NCBI RefSeq assembly: GCF_947254915.1
Contig: NZ_CAMYEZ010000116.1
Coordinates: 1 to 6,902, forward strand
Reading direction: 5' to 3'
From: an uncultured Porphyromonas sp.
GTDB lineage: Bacteria; Bacteroidota; Bacteroidia; Bacteroidales; Porphyromonadaceae
DNA: 6,902 nucleotides
The position numbers were made by a program, and so were the translations under genes. Position 1 is the first letter of the stretch. Each line of letters starts with the position of its first letter. The notes below the pieces were generated by a model. That model was not told the DNA's origin. It did no database searches and saw nothing but the letters and a program-made list of their open reading frames with translations. This document shows, piece by piece, positions 1-6,031 of the stretch.

Positions 1-27
1 ACGCCCCGCGTGGACTTTCACCACAGA

Positions 28-49
28 TGTATGACATGCCCGTCATACA
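28..49 (-). other. Second hairpin downstream of tRNA-Gly
   Basis: A perfect 8-bp inverted repeat (TGTATGAC at 28-35 and GTCATACA at 42-49) encloses a 6-nt loop. It follows the larger hairpin at 53-89 in the direction of tRNA transcription, and only three bases separate the two. It could be a back-up terminator stem or an RNA processing/stability element. There is no clear T-run after it on the minus strand, so its role as a terminator is inferred from position only. Confidence 0.4.
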
Positions 50-52
50 ACA

Positions 53-89
53 AGATAAGCGTAGGAGCCAAGGCTCACTACGCTTATCT
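53..89 (-). terminator. Probable terminator of tRNA-Gly
   Basis: A strong hairpin: a perfect 12-bp stem (AGATAAGCGTAG at 53-64 against 78-89), continued by a 5-bp inner stem (GAGCC 65-69 with GGCTC 72-76) after a one-base bulge at 77. On the minus strand the stem is followed by TTGTTGT, which is moderately U-rich. It lies 35 nt beyond the tRNA 3' end, the expected place for a rho-independent terminator. The stem is perfect; the terminator role is inferred because the T-tract is interrupted. Confidence 0.65.
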
Positions 90-124
90 GTTCTTACTCT
101 AAACCAATATCTTTCGTATCGGAG

Positions 125-197
125 AGCGGAAGACGGGACTCGAACCCGCGACCCCAACCTTGGCAAGGTTGTGCTCTACCAACTGAGCTACTTCCGC
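125..197 (-). tRNA. tRNA-Gly (anticodon GCC)
   Basis: Read on the minus strand this folds as a complete cloverleaf. The 7-bp acceptor stem GCGGAAG/CTTCCGC is perfect. A D-arm with GCTC/GAGC stem and AGTTGGTA loop follows. The anticodon stem CAACC/GGTTG is perfect around the loop TTGCCAA, which gives anticodon GCC, reading GGC/GGU glycine codons. The T-arm has GCGGG/CCCGT (one G-U pair) around TTCGAGT. The discriminator base at 125 is U, as usual for bacterial tRNA-Gly. The 3' CCA is not encoded, because TCTCC follows the acceptor stem, so it must be added by the CCA-adding enzyme. It is a single tRNA gene with its own upstream promoter and downstream hairpin. Confidence 0.97.
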
Positions 198-239
198 ATA
201 TCGGTCACTTCCTATTATATATCCCTCCCTTGTATGTCG

Positions 240-254
240 TGAGTCTCAGACTCA
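240..254. repeat. 15-bp near-perfect palindrome
   Basis: TGAGTCT-C-AGACTCA is an odd palindrome with 7-bp arms and a one-base centre. It lies in the predicted 5' leader of the tRNA-Gly transcript, about 43 bases upstream of the mature tRNA 5' end. It could be a protein-binding dyad or a small hairpin in the precursor tRNA. No function can be assigned from sequence alone. Confidence 0.35.
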
Positions 255-324
255 AAACCTATTCAGAGCCATCGCTCTTCCTAACTACAGCGAGTAATGA
301 AAGTGCCCTTCCGATTTGTGAGTA

Positions 325-354
325 CAAAGGTACGAAAACTTTTTGAATCTGCAA
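325..354 (-). promoter_or_regulatory. Bacteroidota-type promoter for tRNA-Gly
   Basis: On the minus strand the -7 box TACCTTTG (325-332) matches the Bacteroidota sigma-ABfr consensus TAnnTTTG. A TTG (352-354) sits exactly 19 nt upstream, matching the -33 element and its usual spacing. Transcription would begin near 318, giving about 120 nt of leader before the mature tRNA. The promoter lies in the spacer after the rpsO stop codon, so the tRNA can be transcribed separately from rpsO. Confidence 0.7.
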
Positions 355-413
355 TAGCCTCGGAGGGTTTATTTGTCGAATTGCCTCTTTTGGCTCTTGA
401 CAAGAAGCTCGCC

Positions 414-695
414 TTAGAACTTCGTCGTGTGACGAATGCCTAGGTCAGCGATGAGCTTACGATAGCGCTCAATATCCTTCTTAGCGAGGTAGTCAAGTAG
501 ACGACGGCGCTTACCTACGAGCATCTTTAGGCTACGTGAGGTAGAGAAGTCTTTCTTATTCTCCTTGAGGTGCCCCGTAAGGTGCTGAATACGATAGGTA
601 AAGAGAGCGACCTGGCTCTCCACACTTCCAGTGTCTTGTGCAGAAGCTCCGTACTTTGCGAAGATTTCTTGCTTCTTGGTACTGTCTAGGTACAT
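414..695 (-). CDS. rpsO: 30S ribosomal protein S15
   Basis: S15 binds the central domain of 16S rRNA early in 30S assembly and contributes to the B4 inter-subunit bridge. The 93-residue product opens MYLDSTKKQEIF, the typical Bacteroidota S15 N-terminus, and carries the family core: an H-L-[KE]-x-N-K-K-D segment around residues 42-49 followed by KMLVGKRRRLLDYL at residues 57-70. Most family members are about 89 residues, so this one has a few extra C-terminal residues (ending RHTTKF). The ATG at 695 gives the standard N-terminus, and no Shine-Dalgarno sequence precedes it. The gene stands alone with its own promoter at 794-823 and a structured leader of about 92 nt. It ends 60 bases before the tRNA-Gly promoter region, with no convincing terminator between them. 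Confidence 0.97.
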   Translation of the reverse strand: MYLDSTKKQEIFAKYGASAQDTGSVESQVALFTYRIQHLTGHLKENKKDFSTSRSLKMLVGKRRRLLDYLAKKDIERYRKLIADLGIRHTTKF

Positions 696-787
696 CTTGT
701 TATGAGGTTATTTGTGAGACATTCATATCATCCTCGCCACCCAATGCCCCACCTCTATGGGGCGACAATGAGTACGACGACGTATTT
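696..787 (-). promoter_or_regulatory. Structured rpsO leader, candidate S15 autoregulatory RNA
   Basis: This is the predicted 5' UTR of rpsO, between the inferred start site near 787 and the ATG at 695. It contains a perfect 6-bp hairpin (GCCCCA 746-751 with TGGGGC 758-763, six-base loop). One strand of that hairpin can pair instead with a downstream segment: on the RNA, UCGCC (765-761) with GGCGA (738-734), extendable by two C-G pairs across a bulged U. The two pairings share 761-763 and are mutually exclusive. Known S15 operons in other phyla are autoregulated through structurally unrelated leaders, so this arrangement is suggestive. S15 binding here is inferred, not shown. Confidence 0.4.
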
Positions 788-793
788 CGCCTG

Positions 794-823
794 CAAAGGT
801 ACAAATAATCTTTTACTCCACAA
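794..823 (-). promoter_or_regulatory. Bacteroidota-type promoter for rpsO
   Basis: The minus strand has -7 box TACCTTTG (794-801), a 19-nt spacer, and TTG (821-823) as the -33 element. Box and spacing match those of the tRNA-Gly promoter. The context TTTGTACCTTTGCA is typical of strong housekeeping promoters in this phylum. Transcription should start near 787. Confidence 0.78.
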
Positions 824-931
824 GTGTAGCCTCCGCTCAGGTTAGGGCGGACGCATTATAGCGGGCGAGTGTATCTACGCCTCTATGTGACTTTTGCAAC
901 AGTCTCCTCTATGAAAGATGTCGGGGAGGTG

Positions 932-1103
932 GAGGAAATTGGGAATTTCATCCGTAGATATTCTAGATTATCCAGCGGGAAACGAAAAAATTCTTCGGAA
1001 CTTTGATTTGCTTCTTCCGAAGTTTCATTTCATTCTTCCGAAGTTTTATTTCGTCCCTCGGTGAGGAATTTCTGTTTGCTCCGTAGATATTCCCGATTTC
1101 CTC
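932..1103. repeat. Composite intergenic element bounded by 15-bp inverted repeats
   Basis: GAGGAAATTGGGAAT (932-946) and ATTCCCGATTTCCTC (1089-1103) are inverted repeats matching at 14 of 15 positions. Just inside or overlapping them are two identical 13-bp direct copies of TCCGTAGATATTC (951-963 and 1080-1092). The centre holds three tandem 21-bp units. The total span is about 172 bases, with no coding potential. The layout resembles a small palindromic intergenic repeat or MITE-like element, although no obvious target-site duplication is visible. All repeats were read directly; the classification is inference. Confidence 0.5.
991..1053. repeat. Three tandem 21-bp repeats
   Basis: Units begin at 991, 1012 and 1033. 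Each starts TTCTTC and contains the core TTCxGAA followed by a T-rich half. Units two and three match at 19 of 21 positions; unit one matches unit two at 16 of 21. The core CTTCCGAAG is nearly palindromic. The period equals two helical turns, so equivalent positions fall on the same face of the DNA. There are no spacers between units, so it is not a CRISPR array. Confidence 0.75.
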
Positions 1104-1240
1104 GAGAGATATCGGACTTAGTGAAGATGTATGAGTATGGATAGCGCTACGGACCCAGGCTCAATCCACATATCCCAGAGTTGTCGCCAAGCGTAGTTGG
1201 TGAAGTCTAAAGATATAATTCGTTAGCCCTGCTACTCGGA

Positions 1241-2257
1241 TCACTCGATCACGACGATGAGCGTGGCGAGCGTGGGGCAGTTGTCGTAGACAAACTTAGC
1301 GTGTGAGCTGGCGTTGCGGACGCACATGTGGGAGCGGGGCGTCGTGCCAAGCGAATGGCTGTACTCAACGATCTTACCCTTGGGATTGTTTACGGGAACA
1401 CCATGTATATAGGCTCCGCAAGTGAAGCGACTAGCCCACGGGGCAAAGCCAGCGATACGACTTGAGCCGTCACTGGTGTAAAACATCTTAGGCTTCTTCT
1501 CCTGTAGGAGGAAGATGCCCAGAGGGGTCTCCTTAGCATGAGGGGGCTTGTGGCGTCCCGTAGTGGCGGGGTTGATGCTCCGTACGAGGTAGTGCGCTGG
1601 TGCCTGACGCTCCAGCGTGATGATGTGTTGGTTCTTACGATCCACTACGACAACGTGAGAGAAGGTAACATCGGGCTTCAGGAGCTTGACGTAGCGCTTT
1701 GGCACATACCAGTCAGCTTCGGGGGACTCGGTTCGTCCTTGCCAAAAGTTGCTACCCTGCGTGTCGGTCATCGCTATAAGCGTTCCGTCTCGACCATAAA
1801 GCTCTGGCGTGAGAGTGTCTGTGGAAGCGTAGAGTGGCACCGCCTGATAGCGCTCCACGCCGAGCGAGTCGGAGACTAGCTTGTAGCTATCGCGAGACCA
1901 CACTTTCGTGAGGGGAGCTTCGCCGTTTAGGTTCTTATAGTTTTGCAAGACGCCCCACCGATGAGGCGTAGCTTGTAGCTCCTCTATGCGGAGGAGCTGC
2001 TCTCGTATCTTATTCCACTGGATGGTACGGGTCTCCTTTTGGCACTGGTAAGAGTCCTCGAGCGTATACTTGTCAAAGGCGAGCTCTCGGTCTATGACAA
2101 TCTGCTCTACCGTGAGCTCAGGCTGTGAATCAGCCACGACCGTGTCTGTGGCTATGATTGAGTCCATGTTCGTAACCTCGGCACTGCTATCCGTGGAGGG
2201 TTGACAAGCTAGTAAGAGCGTGAGAGCTAGCGGTAGGAAGGTCATAATGTTTTTCAT
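1241..2257 (-). CDS. L,D-transpeptidase lipoprotein (YkuD family)
   Basis: L,D-transpeptidases use a catalytic cysteine to form 3-3 peptidoglycan cross-links or to attach proteins to the wall. The 338-residue product begins with a lipoprotein signal peptide: basic start MKN, hydrophobic stretch, and lipobox LLAC with the acylated Cys at 18, followed by a Ser/Thr-rich linker. A middle region ending WYVPKRYVKLL (about residues 138-195) looks like an SH3-type module, by inference. The catalytic YkuD domain occupies about residues 200-338. It has His285-Gly286 and the active-site motif SHMCVR at 309-314 (Cys312, Arg314), where Met replaces the usual Gly of SHGCxR. It is the last gene of the block, 16 bases after the TRIC-like gene. 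The lipobox places it in the periplasm, anchored to a membrane. The exact reaction cannot be told from sequence. Confidence 0.88.
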   Translation of the reverse strand: MKNIMTFLPLALTLLLACQPSTDSSAEVTNMDSIIATDTVVADSQPELTVEQIVIDRELAFDKYTLEDSYQCQKETRTIQWNKIREQLLRIEELQATPHRWGVLQNYKNLNGEAPLTKVWSRDSYKLVSDSLGVERYQAVPLYASTDTLTPELYGRDGTLIAMTDTQGSNFWQGRTESPEADWYVPKRYVKLLKPDVTFSHVVVVDRKNQHIITLERQAPAHYLVRSINPATTGRHKPPHAKETPLGIFLLQEKKPKMFYTSDGSSRIAGFAPWASRFTCGAYIHGVPVNNPKGKIVEYSHSLGTTPRSHMCVRNASSHAKFVYDNCPTLATLIVVIE

Positions 2258-2273
2258 AAGAGTGGTTAAGTTA

Positions 2274-2942
2274 CTAGGAGGCGTCGACCCCTTTGAGCTG
2301 AGGTAGGTGCCAATGATAGTGCGCTGCCAAGATGCGTATTAGGATAACCATACCAGCTGATATAAGCTGTGCGTAGACCGTATCTATAGGTACGAAGTGA
2401 AGCATCAGTGTGTAGATGACACCTCCAGCGATGCAAGCTAAGGCGTAGATGTCTTGGCGGCAGATGAGCGGGGTCACGTTGAGGATGATGTCTCGCAGTA
2501 GTCCTCCGAAGGAGCCGGTCACTGTCCCCATGATGACCGCCACCCAACTGGGAAAGCCCATGGCGAGTGTCTTGTCTACACCCACCACCATAAAGAGTCC
2601 TAGTCCGATAGCGTCAAAGATAAAGACTGTCGGCGCTGTGCGAATCACGATCTTCCTAAAGATATATACGTAGAGTAGCGCTACAAAGGTGATGATTAGG
2701 TAGGAGGGCTGGAGCATCCAGAAGGGCGTTGCCCCTAGGAAGAGGTCTCGTAGCGTACCTCCTCCGACGGCTGTCGTGACACCCAGCACGTAGGCGCCAA
2801 ACCAATCCATCTGCTTGGTCGATGCCAAGCGAATCCCAGAGATGGCAAAGGCGAAAGTGCCGACGAAGTCTAGAATCCTCGTCACCATCTCCTCAGACCA
2901 TACGAAAGCTGAGAGGTCAAAGCCTAATACCTGATCCAACAT
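2274..2942 (-). CDS. TRIC/UPF0126 family membrane protein, probable cation channel
   Basis: The 222-residue hydrophobic protein has the internal duplication of the UPF0126 (YicG-like, prokaryotic TRIC) family. Each half contains a DFVG/DAIG-type helix and a Gly-rich turn ending in Arg-Asp: GGGTLRD at residues 60-66 and GGLLRD at 146-151. About seven membrane helices can be picked out, spanning residues 20-205. Family members of known structure form homotrimeric potassium-permeable pores in the inner membrane, with one pore per subunit. The length is typical of the family, so the gene looks intact. It starts 14 bases after udk, with an AGGG about seven bases before the ATG as a weak ribosome-binding site. 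The ion selectivity of this copy is inferred from the family only. Confidence 0.88.
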   Translation of the reverse strand: MLDQVLGFDLSAFVWSEEMVTRILDFVGTFAFAISGIRLASTKQMDWFGAYVLGVTTAVGGGTLRDLFLGATPFWMLQPSYLIITFVALLYVYIFRKIVIRTAPTVFIFDAIGLGLFMVVGVDKTLAMGFPSWVAVIMGTVTGSFGGLLRDIILNVTPLICRQDIYALACIAGGVIYTLMLHFVPIDTVYAQLISAGMVILIRILAAHYHWHLPQLKGVDAS

Positions 2943-2956
2943 CTAAGCCCTAACCT

Positions 2957-3592
2957 CTAATGCTTAGCTCTTGAGGATAGGAGCGAGCGCACATTGTCTA
3001 TGAGCAGACGCACGGCAACGGAGTTGAAGCCTCCCTCGGGAATGATCAAGTCGGCGTAGCGTCGTGAGGGCTCGACAAACTGCTGGTGCATTGGTTTGAC
3101 TGTCGTGAGATATTGGTTGATGACTGAGTCGACACTGCGGCCCCGCTCCTTGACATCACGCTGTATACGACGGGCTAGGCGCACATCGTCGTCCGTCTGA
3201 ACGTAGATCTTGACATCCATCAGGTCACGGAGCTCTTCATTCTCAAAGATCAAGATGCCGTCAATGATCAGCACGCAAGGCGGATCTATGGGAACTGTCT
3301 CGGGGATGCGGTTGTGATTGACAAAGGAGTAGACAGGGCGCTCCACACTGTGTCCATCGCAGAGCTGGCTAATCTGCTCGCACATCAGCTTCGTGTCAAA
3401 AGCGTCGGGGTGGTCGTAGTTGAGCTTAGCTCGCTCCTCTAGAGGCAGCTCGTCGTGCGCCTTATAATAGTAGTCGTGGCTGAGGACTACGACATCCTCA
3501 TCGACAAAGGTCTCTTGCAGACGGCGCACCAAGGTACTCTTGCCCGAAGCGGTACCGCCCGCTACGCCTATGATAATCGGTTTGTGCTTCAT
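2957..3592 (-). CDS. udk: Uridine kinase
   Basis: Uridine kinase phosphorylates uridine and cytidine to UMP and CMP in cytoplasmic pyrimidine salvage. The 211-residue protein has the P-loop GGTASGKS at 12-19, the nucleoside-binding DYYYK (40-44) and the family signature NYDHPDAFD (58-66). It also has a lid region RDVKERGR (145-152) and DLIIPEGG (181-188). Length and motif order match bacterial Udk closely, and no residue looks missing. The ATG at 3592 gives the P-loop its usual position, about ten residues from the start. The gene sits 18 bases after the glycosyltransferase and 14 bases before the TRIC-like gene, in the same direction, so it is probably co-transcribed. Sequence shows no regulation of its own. 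Confidence 0.96.
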   Translation of the reverse strand: MKHKPIIIGVAGGTASGKSTLVRRLQETFVDEDVVVLSHDYYYKAHDELPLEERAKLNYDHPDAFDTKLMCEQISQLCDGHSVERPVYSFVNHNRIPETVPIDPPCVLIIDGILIFENEELRDLMDVKIYVQTDDDVRLARRIQRDVKERGRSVDSVINQYLTTVKPMHQQFVEPSRRYADLIIPEGGFNSVAVRLLIDNVRSLLSSRAKH

Positions 3593-3610
3593 AGCTTCAG
3601 CGAAATAGTC

Positions 3611-4666
3611 TTATGCATTTACTATAAATAGGTATCTCCGCGTAGCACAGCGCTCCATAGTCTCTAGCAAAGAGTCGTACGAAGCCCCCGCTAGCGAGAG
3701 CTGTAGGTGAGTTCCCTCGGGGAAGGCATCTATATCTGCGACCAGCTCGGCAAGCGTCAGCGATACCGTGTGCGATGGTGGTAGCGAAGCTTTCGCCTTG
3801 CGACGACAACGTGCCAGACGACGCTGCAGGTTGATGGCAGTCAGTACCAGTGGCGTGGTCACGCATCGGCTCCACCAGCCGCGTCCCTGATGCTTGAGGT
3901 AGAAGAGGCGCATCGCTCCGTAGAAGTTCTCCTCGTAGCGTACCCTATCGGCCGCCTGCTCCGACTCGCCCTTGTAGTGTAGTACTGGCGTGGGGAGGTA
4001 GTAGTTGTGGTAGCCCGCCCGCTCTATTGTGTAGCAGAGGTCAATGTCCTCGCCATACATAAAGTAGCGCTCGTCCAGTCCGCCCACCGCTTGGTATAGT
4101 GCCCGCCTCATCATCAAGAAGGCGCCCGTCAGCACTGGCACCTGCTGCACCTCATCGGGCGAGAGATGCCCCTGATAGTAGCCATTGAGCCAAGCAGAGC
4201 GAGGTGCCAAGCGATAGAGACGTGTCAAGCGACAGAAGCTATGCCACAGCGTAGGCACGCCCCGCTTGCTCTCGGGGTGCATCGCCCCAGACTGGTTAAT
4301 GAGGCGAGGTCCTATAGCGCCCGCCTCGGGATGGGTCTGGAGGAAGGTCAAGCAGTACGACAGCGTCGACTCCCCGATTAGCGTATCTGGATTGAGTAAT
4401 AGGAGATAGTCGCCACGAGCCTCGGCAATGGCTTGGTTATTGCCACGAGCAAAGCCTCCATTCGTCGGGCTCTCCAATAGCTTAACCTTAGGCTCCCCGC
4501 CAAAAGCTGTGCGGAGACGATCCATCGAGTCATCGCCCGAAGCATTATCCAGCACGATCACCTCAGTCTCGCCATCAATCAGGCGACAGCTGGCCAGCAC
4601 CGAGCGAACCGCCTCAATGGTTAGCTGCGGTACCTTGTAGTTGACGAGAATGACCGAGAGGAGCAT
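3611..4666 (-). CDS. Family 2 glycosyltransferase (WbbL-type, rhamnosyltransferase-like)
   Basis: A GT-A fold glycosyltransferase that transfers a sugar from a nucleotide donor to an acceptor, usually in lipopolysaccharide, capsule or other surface-glycan synthesis. The 351-residue protein opens SVILVNYKVP and has the nucleotide-binding VLDNASGDDS (38-47) and NGGFARGNN (69-77). The metal-binding DXD equivalent is NPDT (92-95), and GEDIDLCYTIERAGY (205-219) carries the likely catalytic acid. This pattern is typical of the WcaA/WbbL-like group. A basic, partly hydrophobic segment at 262-292 may lie on the membrane. The last 55 residues form an extra segment not needed for the GT-A core. No other polysaccharide gene lies nearby; the neighbours are tyrS (18 bases before) and udk (18 bases after). 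Donor and acceptor cannot be named. Confidence 0.9.
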   Translation of the reverse strand: MLLSVILVNYKVPQLTIEAVRSVLASCRLIDGETEVIVLDNASGDDSMDRLRTAFGGEPKVKLLESPTNGGFARGNNQAIAEARGDYLLLLNPDTLIGESTLSYCLTFLQTHPEAGAIGPRLINQSGAMHPESKRGVPTLWHSFCRLTRLYRLAPRSAWLNGYYQGHLSPDEVQQVPVLTGAFLMMRRALYQAVGGLDERYFMYGEDIDLCYTIERAGYHNYYLPTPVLHYKGESEQAADRVRYEENFYGAMRLFYLKHQGRGWWSRCVTTPLVLTAINLQRRLARCRRKAKASLPPSHTVSLTLAELVADIDAFPEGTHLQLSLAGASYDSLLETMERCATRRYLFIVNA

Positions 4667-4684
4667 AGCACTACCCTGCTAGCG

Positions 4685-5995
4685 CTAGGCAGATACCACG
4701 ATGAGGTAGTAGTTCTTCTTGCCTCGCTGTACCAGCAGATAGCGACCAGCGATCAGATCGTCGGTGGTGACTACGCAGTCTTGGTCAGCCACCTTCTCCT
4801 TGTTAAGGCTTATGCCGTTCGAATCAATCAGCTTGCGTAGCTCGCCCTTGGACTTAAAGATCGGAGCATGCTCGACCAGTAGGTCTAGCAGCTTGACGCC
4901 ACCCGCCTGCTCGAGGAGCGTCCGTCCGACGTTGTAGCGTGGCACGCCTGCCATCACCTCCTCGAGTAGCTCTTCGGACATCTGGCGCAGCTGGTCGTGC
5001 GTGTTATTGCCAAAGAGTATCTGTCCAGCCGACATACTCTGCTCGTAGTCCTCACGTCCGTGCACCATGACCGTGAGCTCCTCTGCAAGCGTGTGCTGGA
5101 GGAGGCGCTCATGCGGAGCCTGACGATGACGCTCTATGAGCGAATCAATCTCCTCTAGAGGGATGCTGGTAAAAATCTTGACAAAGCGCTCAGCGTCCTC
5201 GTCCGAGACGTTGAGCCAGAACTGGCAAAAAGTGTAAGGCGACGTGTAGCGACGATCTAGCCAGACATTGCCCTTCTCCGTCTTGCCAAACTTCGTGCCG
5301 TCCGCCTTCTTGATGAGCGGGCAAGTCACGCCAAAGGCTTCGCCACCATCGATGCGACGTATCAACTCCGTGCCAGTCGTGATGTTGCCCCACTGGTCGG
5401 ATCCACCCATCTGCACACGGCAGCCGTACTCACGGTAGAGGTGCAGGTAGTCGTAGCCCTGGAGAAGCTGGTAGGAGAACTCGGTGAAGGAGAGTCCCGC
5501 CTCGGCATTCGCCTCGAGACGACGCTTGACGCTATCCTTCGCCATCATATAGTTCACCGTAATATGCTTACCGATGTCTCGGATGAAGTTGAGGAAGCTG
5601 TAGTCCTTCATCCAGTCGTAGTTGTTGAGCAGTAGCGCCTTATTGGGAGCGTCCGACTCAAAGTCTAGGAAGTGCCCCAGCTGCCGACCGATGCACTCCT
5701 GATTGTGTCGGAGCGTGTCCATGTCTAGGAGGTTGCGCTCCTGAGACTTCATCGAGGGGTCGCCGATCATACCCGTAGCTCCACCCAGTAGAGCTATCGG
5801 CTTGTGCCCAGCACGCTGCAGGTGCCGTAGCATCATCACGCCGACAAGGTGACCGATGTGGAGCGAGTCAGCCGTCGGGTCAAAGCCCACGTAGGCAGTC
5901 GTCAGATGCTCTGTGAGTTGCTCTTCGGTGCCTGGCATGATGTTATGAATCATTCCACGCGCCTTCAGTTCGCTAATCAGTGAGGAGTGGCTCAT
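4685..5995 (-). CDS. tyrS: Tyrosyl-tRNA synthetase
   Basis: Class I aminoacyl-tRNA synthetase that charges tRNA-Tyr with tyrosine in an ATP-dependent reaction in the cytoplasm. From the chosen ATG the protein has 436 residues. It starts with ELKARGMIHNIMPGTEEQL, the usual bacterial TyrRS opening. The HIGH motif is at 46-49 within YVGFDPTADSLHIGHL. The tyrosine pocket includes QGYDYLHL (179-186) and GGSDQWGN (197-204), and the KMSKS counterpart is KFGKT (235-239). An S4 RNA-binding domain lies at about 365-436. The open frame continues upstream by 71 codons to 6208, but that stretch lacks family similarity and contains a promoter box at 6024-6031. I therefore place the start at 5995. It is the first gene of a five-gene block. 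Confidence 0.96.
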   Translation of the reverse strand: MSHSSLISELKARGMIHNIMPGTEEQLTEHLTTAYVGFDPTADSLHIGHLVGVMMLRHLQRAGHKPIALLGGATGMIGDPSMKSQERNLLDMDTLRHNQECIGRQLGHFLDFESDAPNKALLLNNYDWMKDYSFLNFIRDIGKHITVNYMMAKDSVKRRLEANAEAGLSFTEFSYQLLQGYDYLHLYREYGCRVQMGGSDQWGNITTGTELIRRIDGGEAFGVTCPLIKKADGTKFGKTEKGNVWLDRRYTSPYTFCQFWLNVSDEDAERFVKIFTSIPLEEIDSLIERHRQAPHERLLQHTLAEELTVMVHGREDYEQSMSAGQILFGNNTHDQLRQMSEELLEEVMAGVPRYNVGRTLLEQAGGVKLLDLLVEHAPIFKSKGELRKLIDSNGISLNKEKVADQDCVVTTDDLIAGRYLLVQRGKKNYYLIVVSA

Positions 5996-6023
5996 AGTTA
6001 TTCTTTGTCTGTTTCTTAGGTCA

Positions 6024-6031
6024 CAAAGATA
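6024..6031 (-). promoter_or_regulatory. Proximal promoter of the tyrS operon (-7 box)
   Basis: TATCTTTG on the minus strand matches the Bacteroidota -7 consensus TAnnTTTG and lies 28 bases upstream of the tyrS ATG. No good TTTG -33 element is present at 19-20 nt, so the match is one-sided. Its position inside the upstream in-frame extension argues that translation starts at 5995. Confidence 0.5.

Larger units (their letters stand above)
824..1240. other. Non-coding spacer between the tyrS operon and rpsO
   Basis: About 417 bases contain no plausible gene on either strand. The middle (917-1103) holds the composite repeat described separately. Between the operon's last stop codon (1241) and the repeat I see short complementary segments only, such as CCAA/TTGG flanking six bases near 1190-1203 and TGGAT/ATCCA around 1138-1168. 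None has a following T-run, so no confident terminator for the operon can be named. Confidence 0.6.

Noticed and set aside
27..242. 71-codon plus-strand reading frame
   Set aside because: It is the antisense of tRNA-Gly. The peptide AEDGTRTRDPNLG is the familiar artefact of translating a tRNA backwards.
378..413. Terminator just after rpsO
   Set aside because: Only weak stems (TCTTG/CAAGA with almost no loop, GCC/GGC) and no T-tract are present.
991..1053. CRISPR array
   Set aside because: The repeats are contiguous with no unique spacers, and no cas gene is nearby.
1538..1879. Plus-strand frame of 113 codons
   Set aside because: It lies wholly antisense to the L,D-transpeptidase gene, which has clear catalytic motifs. 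The product resembles nothing known.
2615..2622. TATCTTTG promoter-like box inside the TRIC-like gene
   Set aside because: It lies within conserved coding sequence, and no TTG is found 19 nt upstream.
3597..3875. Minus-strand frame at the end of the glycosyltransferase
   Set aside because: I checked whether it continues the glycosyltransferase after a frameshift. The peptide is low-complexity shadow sequence, and the true frame ends cleanly 18 bases before udk.
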